64,000 bases of DNA from Trichoplusia ni (Eukaryota; Arthropoda; Insecta; Lepidoptera; Noctuidae). Positions 48,441 to 61,802 of this stretch are shown here, piece by piece (the first letter of the stretch is position 1; each line of letters begins with the position of its first letter). Both the position numbers and the translations under genes were made by a program. The stretch spans positions 2,790,001 to 2,854,000 of the forward strand of contig NC_039483.1 of assembly GCF_003590095.1 (NCBI RefSeq), read 5' to 3'. The notes under the pieces were generated by a model. It searched no databases, was not told the origin of the DNA, and saw only the letters and a program-made list of their open reading frames with translations.

Positions 48441-48673
48441 CTGGGCCCCAATTCTGCTTTTTATAATGAATGAATGAATGGCTTAAAATGTAAATGTCCA
48501 TGTTCTCTTAAACATTTTTCTACACAATAATTGTAGATTCAGTACGGGACGGTACCCTCAAGGTTAATACAATTAACTAGCAATTATTGTATTGGCAAAA
48601 TGCTTAAGATAATAGGAATAATTTCTTGCCATTCATTCATCGGCCGTTGTAATATAGCAGAATCGGGGCCCAG
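48441..48673. mobile_element. GGGCCC-type MITE (family E), copy 3
   Basis: Perfectly inverted CTGGGCCCC/GGGGCCCAG tips, then 'aattctgctttttataatga' on the left against 'tgtaatatagcagaatcggg' on the right. The interior has 'attgtattggcaaaatgctt', shared with copy 1. Confidence 0.85.
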
Positions 48674-49744
48674 GGAAGATGTGATATTTTAAACACTCAA
48701 ATAATACATCTGGTAAAAAGGAATACTAGCTATATTAATTTTTGCCAGATAATATCTATCTTCAGTCTTGGTGACCTTGCAGTTCTATACATGGGTTTGT
48801 ACGCAATTGGTGAGATTTGATTCTAAGCAAATACTAATACGATTTTTCAAAGCTGTATTTACTTTCTTCATTATTTTAGGGCACAACTGACAAATTGTGA
48901 GGGAAAACATCGTGAGGAAACCTGGATTACAAATATTGATATCTGTAACTTCTAACTCACTGTGAGTTAATGCTCAATTATAAAACCTTTCGTAATGGGT
49001 AACCTGTACCCAGCTGTAGAAAGTAGGTAGCTAGTTCTTAAGCATCTACTGGAATTCCTGTCAAAACTTTCGAGTTTTTATAACCTTTGGAAGTTTATAC
49101 CCGACTAAACTGGTATTTTAGGTGTTCAAGATAGCGATCGAGTTTCGAGAGTCAACTGTTTGCTTGTCGAGTGGAGCTTTTCAAATTATAATACATTATC
49201 GGAGTAAGGGCACTTGAGACGAGTGCTTGCTGGCGACGTGCGCACTATTGTGAAATGCTAAATGGCTGAATATTATCAGGTCATTATGAGGAAAATCGCT
49301 GGAAAATGAAACGTTGACGGCGAAAATGTCTTGGTTAAGGAATATCTGGGAGTGGACCAGGTCAGCTAGCGTAGGACAACTGTTCTGCCGAGCTAATGAT
49401 AAGGAGGATTACAATAAGCTGATCAGTAACCTTGACTGATACTTACATTGGAAATGGTAGAAGGATTTTGTATAGCAACGAATGTGCTTTAACCATGTCG
49501 TTCAATAAATTTATAATGCTATGTGTAGGCTAGTAATATATGGCCCAAGACAGAGAATCGTGGAAGGATTTGGAGGAGGTCTTTGCCCAGCTGCTCGGTG
49601 GACTAGATAAAAAAATGCTATGCCCAAAAAAGATACCGATGTATACTATTTTTTTTTAAATTAAAAATATATATAAATATACAAGATTCCACGATTAAAC
49701 GTTGGATTGACAAAACAGAATAAGAATAAAGAGCCGTTACAGCT

Positions 49745-49865
49745 TTTTTAGGTCTCAGTACATCATCATTCGTCTGCCTTTATCCCAATAACTTTATTTG
49801 GGGTCGACGCGGCATGTCTTCATCCATACCTTTCTATCTGACGTCATCTCACCAACAAAGTCTTA
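49745..49865 (+). repeat. Lepidopteran repeat fragment
   Basis: 'tttatcccaataactttatt' 'tggggtcgacgcggcatgtc' 'ttcatccatacctttctatc' is a block I recognise as common in lepidopteran genomes. It is short and non-coding. Confidence 0.5.
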
Positions 49866-52374
49866 GTACGGTCAAGCCAATACTCATCCTCAAAATATTG
49901 GCAAAACGCGTGAGAATTCAAACAGTGCGACGTCATCACAATTACAAAGCATATATGATGATAACAGTCTAATCAGTTGGTATCACGATAACACGTGGCA
50001 GAGCATTTATTATTGTTATTTTTGATTGCACTTATCTCCAAAACTAATTGGCTTCCAAAAATATCATCAATTGATCAACATTTTATTTTCGAAAAAGCAG
50101 TTTTTTTTCTAACAGGACACGTTACGTGTAATATGCCTATTGTAGGTACAGTTGGAATCCTTGGATAAGAAAATTTGCGACTACCAAATGCCGATAGATA
50201 TCGGATTAATAAAGAGAAAAATACAGTTTTTCTCAAACTTCCACGTGGATAATATTTTAATCGTTTCACTGATAAAAATCTTTATTAATTTATCAATTAA
50301 TTACTATTTGTTAATCACGCTTTATCTTTCTACACGGGGGATTAACTTCGATTCAATCACTTTAACAGATAATAAGCTAGCAACAGATTAAAGAATTTAC
50401 GAACAATTACAATATGTGGAGCTTATTAGTTCATAATATTGATACATTTTTATTAGGGCAAGCAAATCAAAGCATATCATTTTAACTCCATGTAAACCAT
50501 CTCCTCTGATCTGTAATGATAACCAGTATGACCGAGGACTTAAACTCTATTCTTCCAACCCTCTAGCCAAGAGTTACTCTACAATCGTCAATTAATAATG
50601 TTAAAATGTAACAAAATGACATTTATTTTCGATAAGTCACGTGACTTACACCTGTCATGTCCATAAATTCGAGTGTTAAATATTGAAGTAAACGATTTTG
50701 GCAATGGCTTTTAGTTAGAAAATTTTAGTTTTCTTGGAAACCGCAATGAAATAAAGCATAACGAACTAAAGGGTGGAGTAGGAAAACACATTGATTTACA
50801 TGTAAAAGAAAAAATATATTGCTAAGTAAAGTTCAGCTATAGGCCATGGCTAAAATGAGGGTAGTTCGCAGGGCGTTCTTTAAGATCTCAGGTAAAATGG
50901 GAGAAGCCCTCCGGAGGTTTTACCGGACATAGATTTCCTCCAACTCCCAAGGGAGAGGGTAATCCATGATTTCCCCGGGTAAAAAGATGATCACTGCCAA
51001 AAAAACGAAAGGCAGTCTCAGAAACTTGATTGCGATAAGTATAATCAAAGTGGGAATTCTAGTGAGTGCCTTCAATACGGACTAACAAAAATACAATTTT
51101 TATTAATATCTATCATGATTACCATAAAACTGTATAAAAATCAAATAGTATTAGGTATAGAGAAGTAGAAAGTAACAAAGTTTAGCCACCCTCTAGCGAA
51201 CCGTCATATCTACAATCGTTAACTTCAATACAATACGCAAAATTGTATGGAAATGACATGTCGTTCTATTTGATCACGTGACTCAAACTATTGTAAAATT
51301 GATAATTATTGTAGCCAAAGATTAGCTTTCGATAATCTTATATTTTGGGGCGCTACTGATAAGTTTTAATTATTTTTTTCTACTTGCAAGCATTTTTTTG
51401 ATATCGTTGTTGCATTGGTTTCTGAAGTTAGATAATATACTACGGTATACTACCTAATAACACGAAACCGGATTAATATGATAATCTTAACTTTCTATAC
51501 TATAAATCTTTCTCTTATCGTATGGTTGTACACCGCCTGTGGGCCTCTGACGTGCCTTAAACACATCCTTGAACTATTCTCAGGTTTCCTAACGATGTTT
51601 TTCTTCGACGTAATCGGAAAACATAATGATGAGACTAAGTCACACTTTCATGAAAGGACATCGCTGCATGGATTCCTCCTACGACCTTTATCTTGGCAGT
51701 ATAACGATTGTACCACTGGGGTATCAATACTCCAAATACGAAAGCGAGTTTTTTTGTTGGTTACGCTTTCACGCCTGAACCACTAAGCCGATTGTAATTT
51801 TACTGTCACCTTTAGAAAGCTTTGTAAGCAGTAAACAAACATAAAATAGGCTTTATTTTATCACCGTATTCCGGAAAAACAGAAACAGAGCGAACAAAAC
51901 CGAATGGCGCAACTAGTATTTACAAGAAAAATCACCATATTTCTACTGAAACGTCAAACTTATTCTGTCTCTGTCACAACAAAGAAAAACATAGAGACAG
52001 ATATACATCATTTCAGCGTTCGCCGATTATTTACTCAATAGCTATGATGACAAATACAAACAGACAGTTGTCATAGAATAACGTATCGTAATGGTTTCCT
52101 GTTAGCTATGCATATTTGTTTACATATTACTTATTATTGAACATAATAATGCAATTATATGAACATATTTGAACTATGCTGTTAAGTGCAGAATGAATGT
52201 GAGTCGTGGGTAGAACAGGAATTTATGTAAAAGTATAATTGACTTGATCATTTATTGCATGCATATAGGACAAGCTTTTGTGGCTAGGAGTCGGTTATTG
52301 TGAAATAAGTAGCCTAATTTTTGGTTACTAAATTTACCCACACTGAAATGAAACTACTTTTACGGATTTTATCG

Positions 52375-52480
52375 CGGTTTAATTTTAGATTTTAGTTCCC
52401 GACGTTTCGAAACCTTAGCAGGTATCATGGTCATCATCAGTCTGCCCGTGACCATGATACCATGATACCATTGTTTCATT
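52375..52480 (+). repeat. 'cccgacgtttcg' repeat fragment
   Basis: 'agttcccgacgtttcgaaac' 'cttagcaggtatcatggtca' belongs to a common interspersed repeat. It is followed by a short inverted echo, 'cccgtgaccatgatacc', forming a small hairpin. Confidence 0.6.
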
Positions 52481-52804
52481 TCAATGTCTAACATTCGCGT
52501 AAACCTAAGAAACCACTATTTATCCACACTATTATTATTTTCCACTATTCCGTTTTATTTAGGGTCAGTGCAACTGACTGGTTTTTTCTTCCATTCTGTC
52601 ATGACACTGGTCACCGCTATCACTAAGTCCCTTTCTTTTCATAACACTTTTCACACAATCTGGGTGGATTGTGTCTTTTATGCTTTACCTAAACTATATT
52701 TTATGAGAAACAATGGGGCGAATTTTTCATTCATTTTCTCCTGTCTGAAGTGAGGATCTGCCCCACAGAGCTAGAAAGTGTTACAACTAGTCTTATGAAG
52801 AGGT

Positions 52805-52900
52805 ATCCTGCCCATGTAACTGGGTTGAAGAGGTCACATAGGCAGATGCTGCATGTAAAACACTGGTACTCAGTTGCGTCTGGTTAGACTGGAAGCTTAC
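52805..52900 (-). repeat. Inverted arm of the 'gccgggaccc' repeat
   Basis: 'gtaactgggttgaagaggtc' 'acataggcagatgctgcatg' and 'ggtactcagttgcgtctggt' are the complement of the first part of the repeat at 26224-26582. Together with 52910-53175 this makes a head-to-head pair. Confidence 0.75.
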
Positions 52901-52909
52901 CCCTATATC

Positions 52910-53175
52910 TGACCTCTGACCTCCTCAACCCAGTTACCTGGGCAACACGATACCCCTTGAATAGACTGGTCGTCAGACTTTTTCAAGCTTCTGACTACCT
53001 GTAACGACTGTCAAAGATGTAGGAATAACAGCCGGGACCCACAATTTAACGTGCCTTCCGAAACACGGAGGAATTCGTTACGACAAAGATGGTCACCCAT
53101 CTACGGACCAACCGCGTCAAGCATAGCTTAACCTGTGATCGGTTCACTTATGCGGTTATAGCTTAGCCACGAGCT
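52910..53175 (+). repeat. 'gccgggaccc' interspersed repeat, copy 2
   Basis: 'tgacctcctcaacccagtta' 'cctgggcaac' through 'aacagccgggacccacaatt' and 'taacgtgccttccgaaacac' to 'ggttatagcttagccacgag' matches 26320-26575. It overlaps the 3' end of the small ORF at 53156-53404. Confidence 0.8.
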
Positions 53176-53404
53176 CCTCTCTTACTTTGTATACATATGG
53201 AAGCAAGACGTTCATACCTGTTTCGTTTTTCCATGTCCAAATAACAAACGCGACGTTAACTAGAAATATAACGACGACAACACAAAACAGAAATACTAAG
53301 AATTTCTCCATAACCCCAGTTTTGTTTATATCCTGTTGACATGTTAAAATACCAGAGATTTTCTTCATGATATTTTTATATCTACATCGTGTGATCAAAA
53401 GCAA
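53156..53404 (-). CDS. Small single-pass membrane-protein-like ORF
   Basis: 82 codons on the minus strand; a second possible start gives about 51 residues beginning MEKFLVFLFCVVVV. One strong hydrophobic segment (KFLVFLFCVVVVIFLVNVAF) is followed by WTWKNETG, which has an N-glycosylation site (NET), and LLPYVYK. At LLPYVYK the DNA reads aaa|gtaagag, a fair splice donor, and everything after it comes from an interspersed repeat. So it may be a first exon ending at 53184. I do not recognise the protein and it may be a chance frame. Confidence 0.2.
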   Translation of the reverse strand: MLLITRCRYKNIMKKISGILTCQQDINKTGVMEKFLVFLFCVVVVIFLVNVAFVIWTWKNETGMNVLLPYVYKVREELVAKL

Positions 53405-54180
53405 GAAGTCCGGTTTCGAAAACGTTTAATTCTTCTTCCGAAAAGTGTTAGAAACTCTTTTAGTTTATCTGAGGTTTTAATAACAATAACTTAACAGTAC
53501 AAAGTAATTAAACTTAAACATAGATCCACGATCATTTTTTTTGATAGATTTGTTACATACATTTTGCACAACCTTATACTGTCTTAGCTGGACCGCGCCT
53601 TGCACTTCTTTTCATATTTTCTCGGACATTAAATGTATAGCCTTAGACTGGACTTACTATCACGATTTTCTATTGGATATTTTTTTAAGGCTATCTCCGA
53701 CGTCACAAGCTTATAAACTTTACCCTATTATTTACCTCTTTGCATAAAATTGCCCATTTTAAACGAACCCTCAACAAGCCCATGACAAAACGAAATAAAA
53801 GAAGAGACGATTGTTTCCTACATTTTGCCAGTTGGGGCTTTGATTACTATATAAATTAAATAAACACCTTACATACTATACTACACTGGTATACTAATTC
53901 AGTATCTTATATTAAAGTCTGCCCACAGCACACCTATGCACAGATTTATGAATAAAATCATTTTAATAAATGAATAACTCGCTTTTATAAACTATTTATA
54001 ATCAAGAATCACGTTTTAATGGAAACTCATGAGCAAGGTCATAAGCGGATCTTATATCATGCCTGTCTACGAGATTACCACTACTGCACTGAACACTAGA
54101 TTTCGACGAATTTGAAATCCTCATGACAAAAATTGCAAAAATATATAGCACTTACATGTATAAACAAGATATGATTTATC

Positions 54181-54421
54181 TATACTAACATTATAAAAAG
54201 GAAAGATTTGTTTGTTTGTTTGTCACGAATAGGCTTCGAAACTACTGGTCCGATTTGAAAAATTATTTCATCGTTGAGAAGCTACATTATCCCCGCTGAC
54301 CATAGGCTATAATATATTTAAAAAATATTAGGGTTACTTAAGAAAATTGCGATATTGTTACCCAAGGTGTCATAACTTATATCTTCTAACCACGCGGACG
54401 ACGTCGCGGGCAACTGCTAGT
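54181..54421 (+). repeat. 'caactgctagt' repeat
   Basis: From 'tatactaacattataaaaag' through 'ataggcttcgaaactactgg' to 'cgtcgcgggcaactgctagt'. It shares ends with 36647-37016 and 47874-48109. Confidence 0.75.
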
Positions 54422-55108
54422 TATAAAATATTAATATATAAAAGTCCAATCAATTGTTTACGAAAAATCAAGGGCGATAGAACATTGATTAATTAAAAAC
54501 GCGTAATTAAAACTTGATAAGATGTGTGGACGTATGGACGTCAACCAAGTTATGTTTTTTTGCAGTTTTTATCTCTTAAGTTATATAATTGGGACCTATT
54601 TTTTCATTGAATATTGATTATTATCAGATTAGATTCGTATCTAGAAGTTCCCGCAGTGTATACTTAAGACTATTTCCTATCTAGTATTTGTGTACCACTT
54701 TGCCACTTTGGAAATTATTCCATTTTACTGCCTTTTCGCATTTTTCTATTAGAAAATTCAATCACATTTAATTGGAATAGAATTCTGATTAACTAGCGAT
54801 TATCTAAGGATAATCCGAGCTTATTACACCTCTATGATAAATAACAACTATATCACAGGCTTTATAGCATTGATTTCGTTCTTAATATCTATTTGTGGAT
54901 GAGGAGGAAAAGGAAGAAGAAGAAATACTTTTTGTCCATAGCAAAGTGGATGTTAGAGACAAAGGACGATCCTCATGGTATGACTATCAAAAATGGTATG
55001 ATAGGACCAACTTTTCCCTACTAGTACATTGCGTTGCGCAAAAGTAGATCATTCTTGATTGATCTCAAACATCACCGCACAACTACCACATTTTGGGACT
55101 ACAAATCC

Positions 55109-55328
55109 CTACTAATATTATAAATGCGAAAGTAACTCTGTCTGTATGTCTGTCTGTTACGCTTTCACGTCTAAACCACTGAACTGATTTTAATGAAATT
55201 TGGTACAGAGATAGAGTTGACCTTGAGAAAGAACATACGATAGCTTTCATCCCGGGCTTTTGAAGAGTTCTCTTGGAAACGCGATATAACCGACATCGAC
55301 GCGGGCGAAGCCGCGGGCGAAAAGCTAG
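55109..55328 (+). repeat. 'gcgaagccgcgggcgaaaag' repeat
   Basis: Runs from 'ctactaatattataaatgcg' via 'cactgaactgattttaatga' and 'aatttggtacagagatagag' to 'ggcgaagccgcgggcgaaaa' gctagg. It is a close relative of 36647-37016. Confidence 0.75.
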
Positions 55329-57238
55329 GAAAATAATATTACGTAAAAACAATACGCAATTTGTTTTGTTTCCCTGCCACGTGGAATAAGATACATAATA
55401 TCGTTAGATAGTGTAGAATTTCTGTCTGTTTTCATTCCTCAGGGATCGCGTGTAATATCCGCCATTTTGTATAAACATTTGACAGATGTTTTCATTCAAA
55501 ACGGAAAGTGTTTACGGAACATTGTCATTTCCACGTCGATCACCGTTTTGAATAATAATGGCTTAATTTAAAAAGTTTAGCAAACAGTTGCATATTCCTT
55601 AGAGTTGGAAATTATGTTTATTCGTAATGAATATGGAAAATGTGTATTACACATTGATTTATTTAAACATTTCAGAGATTGAAGGAAATAAACTACCTAC
55701 ACGATAAGGATAATGGGAAAACTTGGTACATGTAATGTTGTAATATGATAAATGTGGAAGTTGAGCATAATAAAAGCACAAGGGATGTCTGGTACTCCAG
55801 TTAAAATGATTTGAAAATATGAACTGATTTTATAAGGCCCTAATAATCGCAGTAATGTTTTCACAGTTCGAAATTTTCTCCAGCCTAATAATTTTCCGCT
55901 GCAAGGCACAGGCCTACCCAAAAATCAAGAACTAAATAAAAATATATTCCCCTACCACAAATATATAAAAAAAATTCTTCCACATTAGTCAAGCCTGCAC
56001 ACCGTTCCAACAGAGAAGCAAAAATAGAGCACTTACATTTGTCCTTATACTTCAAAAGTTTACACTCAACGTTTTGATATAACAATTTAAATTAATTAGT
56101 TGCGTGTTAATTATATTTCAGTGTTAGTTCGTCACTGGAGCGGCGCTTACGACTGAGTGATATCGTTACCGACTATCGCACCAGTTGTCCATTACAGATA
56201 ATGTTCGAGTACAACAAATATAGGACATACATTAGTACCTACGCTTTCATCATCCTCCTCATATCCAGGGCTATTGGTGTATAAAGCAATCGTATGTGCA
56301 TTTTAAAAGGTAAATCTTCTACTCCTTTAGCCAAAAGAGATTTTATAATCGGTTAGGGAGTATTCATTCTTAGAGTGATTTGATGAAAATGTCATTTTTT
56401 CCGCGTTTTCCTAAACCCACTTTCTTGTTTGTTTGTTTGTTTGTCGTTCCGGTTGGATAACTTTGAGGCACTTCCCGATAAGCTAGCAGGCTGAAATTTT
56501 CAGGGTAGCTTCAAAACCGATGACAATGCAATGTACAGCTATAAAAACTGACAAAATATTTTACATTAAAAAACTTGAGTATTGAGATTTTTAATCTATT
56601 TTTTTTTATACTACAACAACGTACTTGATATACTAGGTCCTGCTAATAATAGGTAGTTAATATACCTGTTACTAATGCCGAAGTACAACGAGTACAATAA
56701 TACATTTTTATTCAAATCAGATATCAGTTGGAAAATATCGTAAATAATAATTATTAGTTAATATGCAGCTTGGCACGACTATATACGAGTAAGTGTCAGA
56801 TCTTACATATTCATAAAATACTAGTTTTACCTATAATACAATGTAGTTGGTAATATGATAATTAATTAACATTAAGTAATATAAAATCAACTTAAAACAG
56901 AACCCTTTGTAATCTTCTCAGTCCGGTTTTAAATGGCGCTACTGGCAAATAAGTTACGCAGTAATGAGGTTCAAAATTAACACAAATTCGTGAATAGAAC
57001 AATGGAAATATCTTTTGTTTCCCGTCCTTTGAACAATGTTGTTCATTCTGGACTGAGTCCAACACAACAAGGATGAACAGACAACAGTACATGACATTGT
57101 AAACAAATAGATTATTTGCATCGCTAACCTTCAGTTATTTACACGATCAGTAAGGTTATGAGGTAGAGTATTAATGGTTATATGGTATAGGTCAATATTC
57201 CAACCAGCCTCTTTACCCTTTTTTCCGGGGTGAAAATG

Positions 57239-57373
57239 CCTTCAACCCACGTCGAGGGCACGGCGTGGGGATGTGTCGGACTTCCACCGACTAAAACTAC
57301 CCGGGGTTCTACTGCTTTAGCCAGAGTCACGGGATAGCTCGCGTATGCTCTGAGCGACTCTGGCGGCCCTAGT
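57239..57373 (+). repeat. Unclassified repeat, paired with 34527-34670
   Basis: 'ccttcaacccacgtcgaggg' 'cacggcgtgggga', 'gagtcacgggatagctcgcg' and 'ggcggccctagt' align with 34527-34670. Ends and class are unknown. Confidence 0.6.
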
Positions 57374-57944
57374 CCTTTGGAATCCTTCTCAAGGGATGGG
57401 TGTCAAGAAATCAACCCTCTGCGTCTTTAACTTAGCGACATTTTGACAATCGTTACCATCAAATCGCTCGAAGAAGTTTAAACAATTTGAGGAATTTCGA
57501 TCGAATTTGTTATTTAGGGGGCTGACAAATTGGATTACACTTTTGTTATCCGGCTTCGTTTAAGGAGGTCTTTTTTTCAGATATAACAGACATCCAAACG
57601 GATGAAGTCGCGGACAACAGCTAGTCATCTATAATTTTATTAAAATACAACTACAATATGAATAGTAATTCAAGGGTTCGAACTATTTTTGATTTTTTCA
57701 TCTACCGTCATGTTTTTGTGATAAGTAGACTTAGAATTACTTAGACTTAGAAATTTACTTATAACGAACTTTAAATGTTACTTTCTGACCCATTTTCTCT
57801 CTGTACAAGCCACGAGTAATCTTAAGTGAAACTAATTCAACGGAGATATTACAAATATTTATTTTGCAGAAGTTCATAGCAAATACAGTTATCGTCCTAT
57901 TAATCCTAATCCCAAGTAATCCATACTAATATGTGAAGGTGTAG

Positions 57945-58240
57945 ATGTTTGTTACTTAATCATGCGAAAACAGCTAAACGGTTTTGGATGAAATTTGGCA
58001 TGCATATAGCCTTTGACAGGGAAAGATCATAGGCTGGCTTTTATCCCGATTCCTTGAGTAGTTCCCGAGGGACAATTGAAAAGGTGTGTAAAAGCTATAA
58101 GATCACTTGTTTAACGGGAACCCCTTTGGAACTCGACTAAAAGATAGCCTATGTCATTCTTTAAACCGAATTAAAAAAAAAACCTAACTTATATCTTCCA
58201 ACCACGCGGACGAAGTAGCGGGTAACTACTAGTATTATTA
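57945..58240. repeat. Overlapping 'aaatttggcatgcat' and 'agctagt'-type repeats
   Basis: 'gttactcaatcatgcgaaaa'-like start at about 57950, 'ttttggatgaaatttggcat' and 'cttatatcttccaaccacgc' with 'ggacgaagtagcgggtaact' belong to the same broad repeat group as 54181-54421. A second head ('ttataaacgcgaaatttggt') follows at 58240. Confidence 0.5.
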
Positions 58241-58769
58241 TAAACGCGAAATTTGGTCTGATGTTTGTCACTCTTTCCTGCAAAAACCACAGAACGGATT
58301 TAGACGAAACTTGGTACACAGATAGTTTATAATAAAATTGAACACGTGGCAGTTCTACGTGGCAATGCAACGTCGCAAAGATACAGTTTAAATATTAGCC
58401 GATATGATGAATCGAAATAATGTTTTTCATTGATACAATCAATGAGAGATAGCCAACGTTTGCTTTTCTGTAAATATTGAATCTTAAAGATTAACACGGC
58501 GTATTAAACAAGGCTTAGTTCTTAAAAGAATTAATGTTAATCTCAAAGATTTTAAAGCTATCTAAAAAACCGTTAAAAATTACCTTAATATGACCTACGA
58601 TTGGTACACACAGCTTTTTGTCTTGAATTATTGTTGCTGATAAAAATTGGGATAATATCTGAAAGCTAAGCTAGCTTCTAATTATTTATTTAAGCGTAAT
58701 TATCCGCAGATCCCAATTACCCGACCAGTTTCGGACCAAAAAGGAGTCCTTAGTAATGTTCGTTTTTGA

Positions 58770-59055
58770 CTACACCGATAGCCGAGTGGTTGAGGTCACT
58801 TCGCCAAACCAACAGAGTACGACTTGTCGCGGGTTCAATCCGAGCGTAGGACAAGCGTTTGTACGATATATGAATGCTTCCCCTAAGTGAGTTTGTGCAT
58901 CAAAATCTAACTAACAAAAACTAAAAGTTCAATTTAAAAAAAGTCAGTTTGTGCTTACAGGCGTTTGTGTGATCCAGGAATGCTTGTATTTGTGCATGTG
59001 ACTTGCAGATTTGTGTAACCCCCGCGACACAAGGATTCAAATTCCTTAGTGCGGG
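58770..59055 (+). mobile_element. Family B SINE with duplicated middle
   Basis: The A box 'gatagccgagtggttgaggt' and B box 'gtcgcgggttcaatccgagc' are clear. The body appears twice ('aggacaagcgtttgtacgat' and 'caggcgtttgtgtgatccag') before the tail 'cccgcgacacaaggattcaa'. This is the best-preserved Pol III head in the window. Confidence 0.8.
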
Positions 59056-60837
59056 AGTCATAACATAAGATAAAGAAAATAAATAGGAAACTAGTCGGGC
59101 TATCCCGATAAATACACAGGAGTATTAAACGAATAATAACTAATACATTTCAAGAAATCCGACTGTATGAACTACTTAATTTACTTCCAAAACTTCTAAT
59201 ATTCTGATATTGTAAATTACTCTTAACTTTGGTAATTATATCTTTTAAACTAAATAGTTTCAGAAATTTAAAACATTCGTAGTAAAAAGCTTTCAAAAAA
59301 CAATTCAATTACTCTCCAAAGACATACATTTAAGACCTAAAGTTAGGTTAATTAGCTAATAATATTTATAATGAGGTAAACTATTTACTTACTGGGTGTG
59401 GCGGATAGCACCTTCCACGGTAAAAGTGAACACACAACTACCAATAAAATATCACAATACCAACTAAATAGTGATAGGATTGGAGTGACTCACGCGGGGA
59501 ATGAGTTCCGTATACCTTTAATATTAAATTTCTCTCTCTTTTAATTAGTAACTCATATTGCATCTTAGGTTAAGAATGCTCTTAAATTTAGATTTTTCCT
59601 TAAATCCCCGTTTAAGACGACCATTAAAACCAACCATCCACGAATGCTTGTTCTGAGTCTGGAAGTCTTCTAGCATGTGACGTTTTAATAAAAGTAAAAA
59701 ATATTAGGTATCTAATCTTCTGAATTTTATCAGCTAAAAATAAGCTTTAGACTAATTAACGTGTCCTGGTGAGTTGAGCAAGAGTTACGATAATTTGCAC
59801 TCAGTATATCAAATGGGATGTTAGCCCATGTTCAAATCGATAAAATCTATAGCTTTGAAATCGATTTAAACTTTGCGTTATCGATATCGTATATACTACT
59901 ACTACTTAAACAATCGAATCAAATAAAAACGTATACCTGTCAAATAAAAATGAAACCTCTAAAAATTTAACATAAGTTACCTAGAAAGCTTTTTGGTCAA
60001 ATTAAAAAAACGTTTTGGCCCAAAAATAAAATAACAATATACTTACAAGTGTTTAACAATTAATTAATTAGTCCTAGTCTTAATTCTTAATACTAATATT
60101 ACAATCTTCACAACGGGCCCCTAATCTTGAAGTGTCTATTTATCAGATCGGTAAGTAAATGGCACCCCTTCAGTAAATATCTTAGTGTCGCCTGTTTTCT
60201 TCAGAAATGCGATCACGTGATAGACTGAGTATTCACTACGACTGTGACGTAACAACTGACTGGAGTTTTCCTTGAAGGTGAATAGTAAGTTTCTGTTATA
60301 GGACTCAAACTGTAAGGCATTTAATCCTTGTGTCGCGGGGGGTTTTCTGTTTACTTGCTCAATACTCAATCTCGATCATTTCACTCAATCCTGTATGTTA
60401 CAGGGATGGTACAAAAAAATAACAGTTACAGATCAATATGGAAGGAGAGGAAGAATGCAGAATAACAACTTAGTCAAATTAACGTTGTTTTTAAAGTTGT
60501 TAATTATTGGTAATGGTCTCCCTTTTCCGCACGTATGCTCCAAGTCGGCCCATTGTGCTTCAGGTGGTTTTGGGAGCTGAGAGTCAGAAGCGAAGAAGTC
60601 TCCTTGCACGTATGGAGCGGGAGAAAGGAAGAGGCCACAGTAAAAATAAAATGAAACTGTGATGCTTCCAAAAACAACTTCACGTGAAACAATTTGTCAT
60701 CTTAGTTTTATTCAGTGTGATGGTGTTCGCCATAAACTTTTACAGGAAACTGGAAAAGGTCTACATTCCTTTCAAACGGTTTTTCAGTTAAAGGGTTTCA
60801 TTCAAATATTTTTTTAAGATACGTCTCCCACTTTATG

Positions 60838-61012
60838 GAATTCAATCCTTGTGTCGCGAGATTTTACAAACATTTTAGTAACAGGCCCAAAGGCACCCAG
60901 ACTCGCGACAAGTATTCGTGGATCACATAAAATACTTCTCCTACTCAGGGATCGACCCCGCGACACGTCGCGCTCAGTTTGTTTGCCACTCGGCTATTCG
61001 TGCAGTCTGATT
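60838..61012 (-). mobile_element. Family B SINE, inverted
   Basis: 'atccttgtgtcgcgagattt' at the left, 'gcacccagactcgcgacaag' in the middle, 'agggatcgaccccgcgacac' as B box and 'gccactcggctattcgtgca' as A-box side. It is complete or nearly so. Confidence 0.8.
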
Positions 61013-61749
61013 CTAGATAACTATGGACTTTAAAAGAGGCGATTACCCCTGAGTTTATTTCAACGTTTCTTCTCAGGGCAAGGAAATGCCGACTACAGCT
61101 AGCTTAAAAAATGACATATATCCTATTTGCAGCATAAATGATTACGTTATATTTCATTTGGTCACGCGAATTTCTCAATGCGAGTAGGTCATAAAGGATT
61201 GGTTCTTTATCTTTAATAGACTTTAAATAACTTCAATAAATTTTTCGTCCTTCACTTCAAGTAGCGCGGTGAATTTTAGGGCGGCATAAAGCTACCTGTG
61301 TCTCTAAACAATCCCGGATTGGATCTATATAAAAAGTTTTGCTATTACATAAATAAATTACGCAACAAGTTTCCACACTTATCATTCTCCTACACTTAAA
61401 TTGTTTCGGTTACCAGTGACCTACTTATGTCTCATTATACTAACAGGCAGGTGTAGGAAAATTACAATTATGAAACTTATGATTCTCTATGCGGTAGTGA
61501 AGAGGTAGATAATTAGAAGTGCCTGATTGCTGTGGAATGCCTGCCTAGGGTAAAGTCAAGAGTGTGTATGTAAAGTTATTGGAAATTTATATTACTAGTT
61601 TTGCTAATTTACGCTGTTTTTACAAATATTAATAATATTGTATATTGATACTGTAGTATTTTATTTTTAAAAGAGAAACTTATGGAGTTTCTTTCCGGTT
61701 CTTCTCCATAAAAATGACACTTTTTAACCGTGCAACTATAGTTATTATT

Positions 61750-61802
61750 GTAACGTTTTAAAAGTGCCTGGAAAACGGCCTATCTGTAATAAAAACTTTT
61801 GA
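61750..61802 (+). repeat. LINE-tail-like repeat, second copy
   Basis: 'tgtaacgttttaaaagtgcc' 'tggaaaacggcctatctgta' ataaaaac matches 7290-7340. Only the end is present. Confidence 0.5.
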
